From Agarophyton chilense (Eukaryota; Rhodophyta; Florideophyceae; Gracilariales; Gracilariaceae): 64,000 nucleotides of DNA. A model generated the notes under the pieces. The model made no database searches, was not told the origin of the DNA, and saw nothing but the letters and a program-made list of their open reading frames with translations. This document shows, one piece after another, positions 22,222 to 32,427 of this stretch (position 1 is its first letter; each line of letters opens with the position of its first letter). The translations under genes and the position numbers were made by a program. The stretch is from contig JARGXX010000099.1 in the NCBI GenBank assembly GCA_030374765.1, positions 992,001 through 1,056,000 of the forward strand, written 5' to 3'.

Positions 22222-25200
22222 AGAATCAGAACAGCCACTCCAAAAGATTCTACACTTAATACGTCTTCTTCTACCTCTGATTTCTTGAAATCGCTAACCT
22301 ATGAAGCAGTTTCTTCTGTCGTGAGACAATGCAACAAGCCTAAGGATACGAAGGAACAAAGTTTACACTCCGTCATTCAGGCCAGTTCTGAAAGAACGCA
22401 CGGTGCTCGGAAGTCACAGGGAAAGAAAACACTTTCAAACGAACAAATGGCTGATTTGAAGTCAAAGTCTCAGTGCCATAAATGCAAAAAAATCGGTCAT
22501 TGGGCTAAAGAATGTCCAGAAAATGCTTCTGGTAAAACTCCTTCTGATACTGCATCCAATTTAAGACAGAACACACTATCATTTAACATGGTTCAGGTTT
22601 CCGGTGCCGAAGAGAGTTCTTTTAATTGTATCGCACCACTTCTAGATGATGGTGCCCCGTACAGTGGTATGGGATTGGATGAGTTCCTTCTAATCCAACC
22701 ACTCATCCTACCAACCTGGACCGGTGAGCTTCTTCCTCTCCCCGAAGCTATTAGGGATCGCCCTTACTGGCAATATGGATCTGGAAATCATCGTAGTTCA
22801 TCCGGAAAGTTTTTTGGTTCCATCAATCTAGATGTTTTATCCGATAATGGAGTAATTGTGAAGATAGGTCATCTTCTCACCAGCGGGTCTTCACAATGGG
22901 TGATTGGTAGAAATGTTACTCGATTTTGTAACATTATCCATATGGGTGGAAACGCTTTGCAGTTCGACCTGGGTGATGGTTGTTTAGATACTGTTTCTCT
23001 CGTGGATCACGATGTTCATTGTTTTGTCCCGTATGAACGCTTTCTGAGAGATACTGCTGGGTCAAGTTTAATGACTAACTCCGTTTTCTTTTATGCTACC
23101 GCACAAATCAGTGATGAAGCTAAAGGTCTTTCATGGGCTAAACGGAAGGCCATTGTGGATAAATTTCATCAAGACGTTTGTGGTCATTCGTCTTTCTCTG
23201 ATATCAAGCTTGTTCTTGAAAGAAAGAAAGTTTGGAATAATGATGTTCAAAGGTATCTCGGATCGGTCATCGAAACGTGTTCAAACTGTCGCAAAACATC
23301 TCTTCCTCAGAAAGCGAGGAAAGTCTTCTTAAGTTCTATGTCCAGGAATTTTAATGAAGTTGTTTGTGTCGAACACTTCTTTCTCGATGAAATTCCAGTC
23401 TTTCACGCAATGGATTCTGTTACACGTTACTCAGTTGGGTGTGTTGTTCCAGATACCAAGATTTCTCATGCAGTTACCGCTTCCGGCACTTTATGGATCT
23501 CTCAATTTTGGCAGCCAACCAAAGTTCTGTACGATCCAGGCTTTAATTGCGAGGAATTCAAGAGCTATCTGAAACGTCTCGGCATCTTATTCCAAGTTAT
23601 CCCTCCAAGACGACACAATAAGAATGTAATTGAGTCGAAACACAGAATACTGAGAGATATTTACTTGCGCTTGAAGAATTCTAACCCACATCAAGAAAGC
23701 TTTACGTTGGTCCAGCAGATGTTTAGTGTGTCCAACGTTTTGTATGGAAACAATACTCTATCTGCCTATGAGCTTGCAAAAGGACACTCATATCCGATTC
23801 ATCCAGATGTCAGGCCTAAGCAAATTCCGGAAGATCTCTTTGTGGCCCAGAACGTTCTTCAAGCCAAACGGAAGCTGAAACTAATTCTCAACTCCAAGAG
23901 TATTCAGGACAAACATGTTCACGTCGGCGATATGGTCGAAGTTTTTGTCAAGCATAGCCATCAGAAACGTGGTAAATGGTCAGAAGCTTTACCTGTTTTA
24001 AGTTATGATCATACTAATCGTTCTGTTTGTTTACCTGGAAAGAAAGGAAAGACTTTCTCGGCAGCCCTAGAAGACATTCGTCCAGCTATTTTAGACAATG
24101 TGCTGGCTAATGCTGTTCGTGAATCGATCGATATGCTAGATTCTGATTTGGAACTCGACATAGAACATTTAAGTTCTGATAAAACAGCTTGCGAAGAAAA
24201 TTTTCTTCCTCCATCCCAAGATGCGGAGGAAGATGATTCCAACATCAACGATGTTGTCATGCCAAATGTGGGTGACAAAATCGAAGTTTTTTGGCCGATT
24301 GATGATACATTTTATCCTGGTACTGTCGGAGATTATGACAATGAGACCGACAAATTTCGTGTAGATTACGTGGATGGAGAAGTCGAAACATTGAAACTAC
24401 AAGATGAGCTGTGGAAATTCTCGACTGATGAATCTCAGCTTTCAACAAACAAAGTGCAACTACTACCAGGCCTAGAGCTATCTAGTTCCAAACGAAGTGC
24501 TCTTCGTCAATACTTTAATCGTTTCAACTCGAAAGAATTTCTGCTTCATCAAGCTCAAGGTTTGGCTCAGTTTGTGACGCAAAATGCATATAACACTGAA
24601 GAGAACAACTTCAAGAAGATCGTCAAAGCGGTACATTTCTCTAAAATAGCTGCCGATGCCAACATCATATCAAGTCATGTACTGTATAAAGTCAAGATCT
24701 TGGATGATAAAAGTCTAATGATGAAAGCTAGAATTGCACCGCATGGTAACAAAGATAAGGAAAAAGATATGGTCAAAAGCGACTCCGCGGTTTGTCCTCC
24801 TCTCGGAATACGTGTTCTACTTTCTATGACTAGAATTTTCAAGTGGAAACTGGCCAAGATTGATGTGGAGTCTGCTTTTTTACAAACAGGAAGTGCTGAA
24901 CGAGATGTTTATGTTGTACCTCCTCTTGAATGTAGAAACAGGTCGTTCTACTGGCTTCTTCTAACCGCTGCTTATGGTTTGGCTAACGCAAGTACAAAGT
25001 GGCAAGATTGCAGTGATTCTTTCTTTTATGAGCTTAGATTTTTTCAGTTGTCATATATCCCACAGTTGTTCTATATGAAACGTGGTTCCAGAAACGACAT
25101 CATAGTTCTTGCTATCAAAGTGGTCGATGATATTATCATTGCCGGACCTTGAGAAGTTATCAAATCTACTGTTCAGAAAATTATCGAACGATTCAAACTT

Positions 25201-26004
25201 GGTACTATAGTGTATGTTCTTATTTTATGGTTTGACGATTGTCCAGGATGAAGATTTTCCATTCTTATCCATGCTGACGAAAAACTTAACGCACTACAAT
25301 CCTATCCTCTGGACCAATTTCGACGCCGTCAATCTGAAGAGCCTTTGAATGCAATAGATCTTTCTGCATTTAGATCTCTGAATGGTTCTATTGGATGGCT
25401 AGGAATTGTTGCCAGTCCATTCTGCTCCTTTTATTCGAGCTTCTTACAACAAAGGAGTGCAAAATCATGCGTAAGTGACTTGATTTCGCATAGAATATCA
25501 ATTTTGGTGTTTTCAGATGCAAGTCGTTCAAATGAATGCGGAAAACTTGGTTTCATTCTTGGACTCCTCATTGAAGATTTTGAGAAGAATTCTATATTAC
25601 ATACTCTTCTCTGGAATTCAAGCAAGTTCAGACGTCCTGTCAAGTCAATCGAAGCAGCAGAAATTTTAGCAGCTGGATATGAAATTGATGAAGCCAAACT
25701 TTTGGCAGGAGCTTACTCAACTCTTCTTAACATAGATTTTGATGTTATGTTTGCTGTCGATTCAAAGGATCTGTATGATTGTCTATCAACTTGTCACTGC
25801 ACTAGTGACAAAAGCATTCGCGCAGATTTAGCCCTTATCCGCTACGAGTTTGAAACGAAAAATGTTAATCGAATGATTTGGATATTTGGTAGAATCAATC
25901 TGGCCGACCCTTCGACAAAGAGAGATAGCCCTATGACTAAGCCGGTGCAGTTAATGTTGTACGAAGGTCAGCTGTCCGAAGATTTCACTCAAGCTCAGGT
26001 TTAA
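22222..26004 (+). pseudogene. Copia gag C-terminus plus pol (IN, Tudor-like, RT, RNase H)
   Basis: Nearly intact polyprotein, about 1,240 codons counted from 22285. A CCHC knuckle (CHKCKKIGHWAKEC) lies at residues ~63-76. Integrase has a zinc-binding H-H-C-C region at ~295-335 and a core with MDSVTRYS near 376 and NVIESKH near 447. A Tudor-like module sits at ~663-712 (GDKIEVFWPIDDTFYPGTV, then YVDGEVETL). RT spans ~790-955 with KIDVESAFLQ and VVDD in place of the usual YVDD. A TGA interrupts at 25150. Near 25205-25262 the correct reading moves to another frame (TIVQDEDF) and back, so two compensating indels are likely. RNase H follows to 26004 (FSDAS, VDSKDLYD, NLADPSTK). The inverted gag and the stop make it non-functional. 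Confidence 0.88.
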
Positions 26005-26037
26005 TCCTCTGAGAATTATCTTGGGTAAGAGTATCTC

Positions 26038-26055
26038 AAAAGAAAAGAGAGAGAA
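26038..26055 (+). other. Polypurine tract of the Copia element
   Basis: An uninterrupted 18-base A/G run directly abuts the right LTR, as expected for the primer of plus-strand DNA synthesis. It confirms that the element reads left to right. Confidence 0.75.
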
Positions 26056-26057
26056 TA

Positions 26058-26174
26058 TGAATCCGTATTAATGATGACTGTTTGTGATTCAGCCGTTAAT
26101 GTTTGTAGTTGAATTTGTAGCGACCGTTTATAATTTTCCGTGTTAGTCTATTTAAGCTATGTGCTCTATCTGCA
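26058..26174 (+). repeat. Right LTR of the Copia element
   Basis: 117-bp direct repeat of 21552-21668, TG...CA ended. The identical context extends two bases before and four bases after. Confidence 0.9.
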
Positions 26175-26178
26175 GATA

Positions 26179-27019
26179 CTATGAACTCGAGGGAAGCGAT
26201 CGTAGTTGTGCTATAGATATTAAAACCGTTTACACTGTTCTGATTCTAAATCGTATGTGCAATGGTCTGGGCATCAAACGAATCCCACGGTGATCATTCA
26301 TCCGACATTTCTTCACTTTTTCCTGCGCTTCCATAATGCCGCAGTATATTGACCTCTAACGCTCTCATAGTAATTTATACCCGTCCATTAGAATCCGATA
26401 GAAGTTGAACAGGTGGATGTTTCATCCGAAAAAATCCGTTTTGAATGGAAAAACTTGCGAATTCCGTTTGTATTTGTTCGAAATGTTTGGTATTTCATTC
26501 GATATTCATTTGGGTAGTGATTTAATTGGCTTTGCGCAAACCCAGTTTAAATTTATTTCTTTTATGTTCTACGTTACACTTGATTACAACCGTTCAATTT
26601 TCCATACAATCAACGTGCTAAGCCGCCCAAGTGTCATGACCTGCCAGATAGTTATTTTATCCAGAACCGGACAATACGGCTTTGAAACAGGTATTCCGGT
26701 GTCAAAATCCTACCGGTAACATCCCTAGTCCCAGTCTTTCATCCGCCGAAGTTCTGCTCCAGCGACGTCGACTCAATTCGGCACCTGCCCAACAGTCGGA
26801 ACCTCCTCACACATACAGCAGTCTGCTTCATTTTCGTGTGTTTACACGCATGACACCGACCGACAACCGCTAATTAGCTTGTTGTTCGTTGGTCGGTGTC
26901 AACATATTATGTTTACAGAGGCAAAGCGATGCGCACCGCACACACATACGGGTAACGAAGCGCCCACGTGAGAGGAAAATGAAGTTGTGGCCTCAAGTTC
27001 ACTTTATACATCAAAAACC
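26179..27019. other. Intergenic with a strong hairpin at 26851-26901
   Basis: No gene was recognised. At 26851-26861 and 26891-26901 an 11-base perfect inverted repeat (TGACACCGACC / GGTCGGTGTCA) encloses a partly self-complementary loop. It lies about 120 bases beyond the 3' end of the minus-strand desaturase, so it could be a transposon footprint or an RNA 3'-end structure. Neither is proven. Confidence 0.45.
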
Positions 27020-28318
27020 CTATTCAAGAGTCTCTTTCAGCCTTGCGATTCTGAGATGAGCAAGGAGGTTACGAGCTCCTTTAGAATGTTTGTACACCTC
27101 ACCATTGAAAGCGCTGGTGGCGTCACGTCCTTTCCAGAACTCCAAAATACTCCTTCCGCCCGGGTGCATCGACAAGAAATCATCGACTTTATGAACTACG
27201 CCATCAATAACGATAAGTTTTTCTCCTTCCGCAACGCGCTTACTGACGGTAGCCCAATCCATTGAAGACAAGGAGCTTATCTCATGCCCCCAGTCGATAG
27301 TCTTTTTCATATCGTCCAGTTCCTGTTGCTTCACCTGTACCTCAGCTTTTCGGATTTCGTTATTGGGGAAACGAATCAATCGCGAACAAAGGCCGAAGTA
27401 CGAAAGGGATCGAACAATCCATTTGGTGGGGTCATAGTGATACCACCGGATGCCGTTTCGATAGTCATGAGGAAACTCATGATGGTAGTTGTGATATCCC
27501 TCACCAAAGGTAACTAATGCCGTGATAATATGATCGTAACTGGTGTGCTCCTTGGAGTATGTTTGCACACCGAAAGTATGCGCCAAACTGTTGACACAGA
27601 AAGTAGCCTGATGTACAAAGAACATACGACCAAAGCACGCGTAGACCAGAGAGCCCCAGAAGTCGCCCCAGCCAAAGGTGGCCACCGCTAACGGGAAGAT
27701 AAACCCGAAGAACAGGGCAATGGGTAAGTAATTCTTGTGCTGAAACATAATGCGGCGATGGGCGTTGAGGTCGCTAATATCAACGCGCCCCGTTCGTCTC
27801 GAATCCTGTTTCAGGACCATCCAGCCGATGTGGGCATACCAGAACCCCTTGTGCACAGAGTAGGGATCCTTTTCAGTGTCAACATAGCGATGATGGGCAC
27901 GATGATTGCGACACCACCACCGTGCAGAGCCTTCAAAGGCGGCAGCCCCCCAGGCTAAGAGCACAAACTCCACGGGCCAAGATGCATGGTACGCTTTGTG
28001 TGACCACAAACGATGATAGCCAGCGGTGATTCCAGTGCCTGTGAGAATGTATTGAATAACAGCAAGAATAAAAGTTTGGCGACGAAGCGGTACGAACCAA
28101 ACTCCAAGCAAGAGTCCGATGAGAGGGGTGAAAATAATGCTGGTGGAAAGCCAGTTGATGCGATGGAGAAAAGGAAGCTCGCTGAGTTCCTTGTCGGTCA
28201 TATACTTGGAGGACTTGGTCTTCTCAAGATATGTACCCTTCTTCTCGTCGTATTCGACTTCGGCACGGTGAGGCGCAGCACGGTGCGTTAGTGTTGATTT
28301 GGTGTCAGACACAGTCAT
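27020..28318 (-). CDS. Delta-9 fatty acid desaturase with C-terminal cytochrome b5
   Basis: Acyl-CoA delta-9 desaturase of the OLE1 type, 432 residues, which would introduce the first double bond into stearoyl/palmitoyl chains at the ER membrane. The three di-iron histidine boxes are present: HRLWSH near residue 105, HRAHH near 142 and HNYHH near 284. Hydrophobic membrane segments lie around them. A fused cytochrome b5 domain with the haem motif HPGG occupies the last ~80 residues and makes the enzyme self-sufficient for electron delivery. I chose the ATG at 28318. The frame is open further upstream (to 28420), but only with a non-ATG codon. Intronless. The upstream 1 kb is very GC-rich and may hold its promoter. 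Confidence 0.95.
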   Translation of the reverse strand: MTVSDTKSTLTHRAAPHRAEVEYDEKKGTYLEKTKSSKYMTDKELSELPFLHRINWLSTSIIFTPLIGLLLGVWFVPLRRQTFILAVIQYILTGTGITAGYHRLWSHKAYHASWPVEFVLLAWGAAAFEGSARWWCRNHRAHHRYVDTEKDPYSVHKGFWYAHIGWMVLKQDSRRTGRVDISDLNAHRRIMFQHKNYLPIALFFGFIFPLAVATFGWGDFWGSLVYACFGRMFFVHQATFCVNSLAHTFGVQTYSKEHTSYDHIITALVTFGEGYHNYHHEFPHDYRNGIRWYHYDPTKWIVRSLSYFGLCSRLIRFPNNEIRKAEVQVKQQELDDMKKTIDWGHEISSLSSMDWATVSKRVAEGEKLIVIDGVVHKVDDFLSMHPGGRSILEFWKGRDATSAFNGEVYKHSKGARNLLAHLRIARLKETLE

Positions 28319-29325
28319 ATTGTTGGAGGGAAATGGAGAGAGAGTAACGAAATGGGTGGCGAGGGCGTTCACCACAGAGGTAGCAAGCAAGGCGGAGGTG
28401 GGAGAAGCGAGCAGAGTCAAGGGCGCCGATCGCCTCTCAAATGACGACAGAGAGGCCGGCTGAGGAAAAGCACGCTGGGGACGCGAAGCGCGGGGTGGCG
28501 GAGGTAGGGAGGGGGGGAGTAGGTATGTAGAGCGGAGCAGAAGTGGAGAATGTATGTAGAGGGGCGGAGAGCGCAGGTCGGACAGAAGCCGAAATCAGAA
28601 AGAGCAGAGCAAGCAGAACACACTGGAAAAGTTATGTTGGATGGCGCTCAACGCGACTCGCGGCCCGCCGCACGCGCGCACCCGCCACAGCCAACCGCAA
28701 AACGGGCGCGATGCTCTGCGCGCCACACGCCGCGCTTAACGTTTTTTGCTCCCATTTTCTCGGCGCCGTGTGCGCCGTGTGCGCAGCAGCGACTGGTTCA
28801 GCCACACAAGGTGCTCGGGGTGTGAGCCAATGCGCGAGCGCGGGGGCGGCGGCGACGAACGACGCACGAGGTGCTCCCGCCTTGCGGCCATTGCTTTGCC
28901 ATGCGTGCCCTTCACTGCGCGCCTTGCAGCGCGTTGTGGAGACGTTTGTAGAGACGTTTGCATGCTGCTTGGACGCGCACGTTGCGCTCTTTCGCAGGGA
29001 CGCGGCCTGCCCGTCGGGTGTCGTCGCTGATTACACGCCACATTGCTCGTCTCTCTGTTGAGACTGAATAAATCACTCTTCCATGCCAGTCTGCGCGCCT
29101 ACTATTCTACCTCTGTAGAAAAACTTTACCAGCTAACACACAAACATTACAACACGTCGCCAGGGTACAACCCTCTACCACCGAGCGCTTCCTGTGCTGA
29201 CAAACTTATGTAGCTTACAGCGTTAAGGGTTAGATTGCTAAAACCCTGTACAGAATTGGCCACATCACTGGCTCGTTTAGCATCTCACAACATTTCTTTT
29301 CCAGTGCCAGAAGAAGCGCTGTGTC
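28319..29325. other. GC-rich divergent intergenic region
   Basis: Separates the divergent desaturase (-) and zinc-finger (+) genes. Long overlapping frames near 28543-29061 on both strands come from high GC and few stop codons, and their translations are Arg/Ala/Cys-rich without domains. It probably contains both promoters. A TTTTCCAG at 29296-29303 could be an acceptor site for a 5' exon of the zinc-finger gene. Confidence 0.45.
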
Positions 29326-29718
29326 ATGGCCTTCTTGACTTCTTCTTTTGCCTGTCCAGGTCACCGGATACACTTGCCTTCTCCACCAAATGTCTGTGGT
29401 CCGACGAGAACAATTGTCCTTGCGAAGAAACCCGAAACGCCCTTCAATATAGTTGGCGACGTAGACGGCACTGATTCTCCTCAATCCCGACGACAAGCCC
29501 CCGGTGCTCAACCTCAGCCAGCAAACCATGGCTCTACACCTTTCCTAGACGACTGTGCCGCTTGTGGTAATTCAGGCTTCGTTCCATGCCTCAAATGCCA
29601 CGCCCAAGGCTTCATTCGAAATCCTAGATCTGTCAACGTTTTCTATTGTCCTGACTGCGTCGGCTATAAGAAGTTGCGATGCCCGACCTGTGGTGGTAAA
29701 TGCTACTTGTGCGAGTGA
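29326..29718 (+). CDS. DnaJ-type zinc-finger protein, probably plastid-targeted
   Basis: 130-residue protein. The first ~60 residues are Ser/Pro/Thr-rich with few acidic residues, like a transit peptide. The C-terminal half has four paired-cysteine clusters, CAACGNSGFVPC, CLKCHAQGF, CPDCVGY and CPTCGGKC, at residues ~77-129, related to the CxxCxGxG zinc fingers of DnaJ without a J domain. Proteins of this type in plastids (BSD2, PSA2 and relatives) act as small chaperones or thiol-dependent assembly factors for Rubisco or photosystem I. Which of these it corresponds to cannot be told here. The start is an ATG in reasonable context. An upstream exon cannot be excluded. Confidence 0.7.
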   Translation: MAFLTSSFACPGHRIHLPSPPNVCGPTRTIVLAKKPETPFNIVGDVDGTDSPQSRRQAPGAQPQPANHGSTPFLDDCAACGNSGFVPCLKCHAQGFIRNPRSVNVFYCPDCVGYKKLRCPTCGGKCYLCE

Positions 29719-30417
29719 TCTTGTCCCATCATATTTCATTGATAAATCGCCCGCTTTCGCCCGCTCTGCGTCGCACGCTCAAAGCAAGTGCATGATGGAG
29801 AACCTTAACTCAAAGCACAGTTTTTACCCTATCTACTATACCATCTACTATGTCACTACATAAACGTCATGCTACGTATTTCTTGCAATCACAACATCTG
29901 CTTCAGCAGCCGGAACGTTCCAGCCAATATTTCGTTACAGGGGATATATTTGCCAGTTGTGACATGGCCTTCTATCTCTATATCAACTCTTTCACCTTCG
30001 CATCAAACGACCACAATAAGCAGTTTCAAGCTAATAAAGTCCAGAGCAGTTAGCACCGAAAATTCGTGGTGGAGGGAGTCGAGCTTGCTTCATGTTTCTT
30101 TACCTGCATGGTGCTTTCCCAAAGGCAGGAGAACTTTTGCAAAATTCAACACGTCGCAGATCTTACAAACACATATTCGCCTCAGAGTCTGCCGAGCACA
30201 AAGCAGGAAAGCAGGAGTCCACCCCTTCCATGAAACCCACCCAGCGTTGGGGAACGTATTTGGTCTGCATCGCATAAAGCAACGTGCAAGATCACCGCAC
30301 CTGTTTCTGGCACAGGCACGCACGGGAATTCTGTTTCTTGTTAGTCCAGAGGCTACAAAGCCGGAAACACTGTCATCCAACTTTCTTTTTCTCAAGTCTC
30401 ACACGTTCACGTGCTCT
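29719..30417. other. Convergent 3' intergenic region
   Basis: Lies between the 3' ends of the zinc-finger gene (+) and the lipase gene (-). Overlapping frames on both strands (for example 29869-30453) have no domain and look like chance. Confidence 0.5.
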
Positions 30418-32427
30418 TCACGGAACAGGGGACTCGGATCCGTCTTGCGTTAGTTTTCTCAGCAATCCATCCAAGGACTCGGCCCCTTTTCCACCGACAC
30501 GAAGATCCGACCTGAACTTGGACACCACGGGCAAAGAGAATAGATTGCTGAGAACAGACCCGGCACTCATTTTTCTTAATGGGCTAGATCCCATTTGCTT
30601 CAGGGCAAGTAACAGACTAACCTTATAGTTGAACGGAGCATGCGAAAGAAACATCCCGCGTTCTCTTTCCGGAGTTTGATTAAAACACACGCGGGAAACG
30701 GGGACTACTTCCACAACCGGCCGCCGAAACCATCTCGCTCTTGAACATTCAGCCGATTTCACCCCTTTTCTTCGAACTAGTTGAAATACTTTACCAGGAA
30801 TGTACAACTTCTTTCCTTCATGGTGCTTCCTCAATTGGGGTACCGTCTCGCGGTTGTGTCTGTAAAGCTCCTTCCAATCGATTACGGGGTTCTTCAAACC
30901 TATGCTGAGCAGCGCTTTTTTGGCAGGGTTTAGAGAAGACACGTATTGAGCTGTGGCGAAAAAAGGAATGAGCACCGCAACACTCAATCTTGGTACGATA
31001 TCCGGCCCGTTCACAAGAGTGATGGTATTGGAGACGGTTTCTTCAGCAAGTTCTACTGTCATACATGGTGGAGGGGCTATGCATACCGCTGTTGCCCTGG
31101 GAAAATCAGAATCATCGCGCATTATGAGAGCAAGGACGGATGCCGCGGCTGCTCCGAGAGAATGTCCAGTTACAAGCAATTCAAAACCCTGGTTTTCACG
31201 AAGGCACCTTAGGGTCACGTCGCGAATTCTGCTAAACACGTTGCGTGCGCTTCGAACTATGCCGGCATGCCCGAAACCTTCTACAATGCCTTTTCCATTC
31301 GCAACAGGCCTTTCTCGTCGAATTCTCAAAGGATCTGTTGTGGCGGCCATATCCGTGAGAAGGTCAACAAAGTTTGCCGTACCTCTTATGCAAACCACTA
31401 CTGCCTTTATCTGTCGGTCTACGGCAACATAATGTGCGGGCAGGAAAGATTCTGTTTGGAAGTCAGTATACATCAGGTCAGACTGTTTAACTCCGGTCCT
31501 GGCACACACGATACGGCGGTCCGTCAGATTTGTAAGAGAGACTCGTGGTGCAGATGGAACATTAAGTGGGAGCCCGTATATACTTTCGGCATGACGCAAC
31601 ATATGATGCATCAACTGCACGTGTTCTGGTCGAATTTTGGGAGGGCTATCCAAAAAAGACCCCAACTCATGTTGATGCCACTCTGGATACTGGGGTATGG
31701 CTGTGCTCCCAGCAGAAAACATTTCGGAAAGAAAGTTGGGCTGATTCTGATGACTCTGTTCGGGTAGAGACCATCGACGCCTTCTCTCTTCGGGATTGTG
31801 ATCGCTTTCGCGAGCAATAGTGTGGAAGGATGATAGCGAGCGTCGACGTGGATTGGAGACGTCCTTGGCAGGGATACTTCTTGGTACTTGCAATACTTGC
31901 GCATCAAATTCATGAAAAGGGTTTGTACTAGGACCACCCAGAACCCTCTCTGGCAACTCCAATCGCAGAGCGTCCATATTTCCATGTGACTGACTAGTTC
32001 CAGTTCTCCTGCCCCCTGTTAACTTTGTGCTTTCTTTTAGCGTATGCCGGGCACGCTTCATGGCTTTCTTGGCATGTCGGTTCACCATTGTTGTAAACAC
32101 CGTAACGGCAAGAACAAAATCATGAAGACTGACGTTCTCAATTCCGTGCTGTGACTTCATCATTTTCAATTTGGCAAGAGCCCTGTAGCAAGGGTCACTT
32201 GGATCTCGAGGACTAATCCCGATAAATGGAAGAACCGGGAACCATGAAATCCTTACTGGCGGATCGTTTGCGTCCAGGCAGTCGTAGTCAGCTTGTAACG
32301 ACGGGATGTGGTGCAGAAGATCACTTGATGCAGATACATTTGGCAACTCACTTGATGGGGCCGAAATGTGCGACCTTGACGGACTCAGACCGTCCATCGA
32401 ACGCAGTTTTCGGCTCCAATAATACAT
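30418..32427 (-). CDS. Class 3 lipase, sn-1 diacylglycerol lipase-like
   Basis: 669-residue alpha/beta-hydrolase of the lipase class 3 family. The nucleophile elbow is VTGHSLGA near residues 418-425. The catalytic Asp is likely in NGPDIVPRLS near 474 and the His in SHAPFNYKV near 594. The oxyanion region VCIRGTANFVDLLTD precedes it. This order matches sn-1-specific diacylglycerol lipases, which release a fatty acid from diacylglycerol. A hydrophobic stretch near 45-85 and a long charged, Ser-rich N-terminal half are lineage-specific. I start at the ATG at 32427. The frame stays open about 39 codons further upstream without another ATG, so a 5' exon may be missing. No introns are needed in the catalytic part. 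Confidence 0.85.
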   Translation of the reverse strand: MYYWSRKLRSMDGLSPSRSHISAPSSELPNVSASSDLLHHIPSLQADYDCLDANDPPVRISWFPVLPFIGISPRDPSDPCYRALAKLKMMKSQHGIENVSLHDFVLAVTVFTTMVNRHAKKAMKRARHTLKESTKLTGGRRTGTSQSHGNMDALRLELPERVLGGPSTNPFHEFDAQVLQVPRSIPAKDVSNPRRRSLSSFHTIARESDHNPEERRRRWSLPEQSHQNQPNFLSEMFSAGSTAIPQYPEWHQHELGSFLDSPPKIRPEHVQLMHHMLRHAESIYGLPLNVPSAPRVSLTNLTDRRIVCARTGVKQSDLMYTDFQTESFLPAHYVAVDRQIKAVVVCIRGTANFVDLLTDMAATTDPLRIRRERPVANGKGIVEGFGHAGIVRSARNVFSRIRDVTLRCLRENQGFELLVTGHSLGAAAASVLALIMRDDSDFPRATAVCIAPPPCMTVELAEETVSNTITLVNGPDIVPRLSVAVLIPFFATAQYVSSLNPAKKALLSIGLKNPVIDWKELYRHNRETVPQLRKHHEGKKLYIPGKVFQLVRRKGVKSAECSRARWFRRPVVEVVPVSRVCFNQTPERERGMFLSHAPFNYKVSLLLALKQMGSSPLRKMSAGSVLSNLFSLPVVSKFRSDLRVGGKGAESLDGLLRKLTQDGSESPVP

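Larger units (their letters stand above)
21550..26178 (+). mobile_element. Ty1/Copia LTR retrotransposon, rearranged
   Basis: Short direct LTRs bound the element. The pol frame (22285-26004) runs plus strand and a purine-rich tract lies directly upstream of the right LTR. The LTRs differ at about two positions over 117 bp, so the insertion is recent. The 5' part of gag (22216-21660) is on the minus strand, inverted between the left LTR and the rest of gag-pol. The primer-binding site and gag start codon are not found in their usual places. No target-site duplication is apparent (CGTTA on the left, GATAC on the right), which may reflect the same rearrangement. Confidence 0.9.

Noticed and set aside
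25150-25251. TGA recoding in the Copia pol, because both apparent in-frame stops are TGA
   Set aside because: Host genes such as GFAT and the thioesterase end in TGA, and the second TGA disappears once the local frameshift is recognised.
28543-29061. Long overlapping frames on both strands in the desaturase/zinc-finger intergenic region
   Set aside because: The sequence is very GC-rich, so stops are rare in every frame. Translations are Arg/Ala/Cys-rich, disagree between frames and have no domain.
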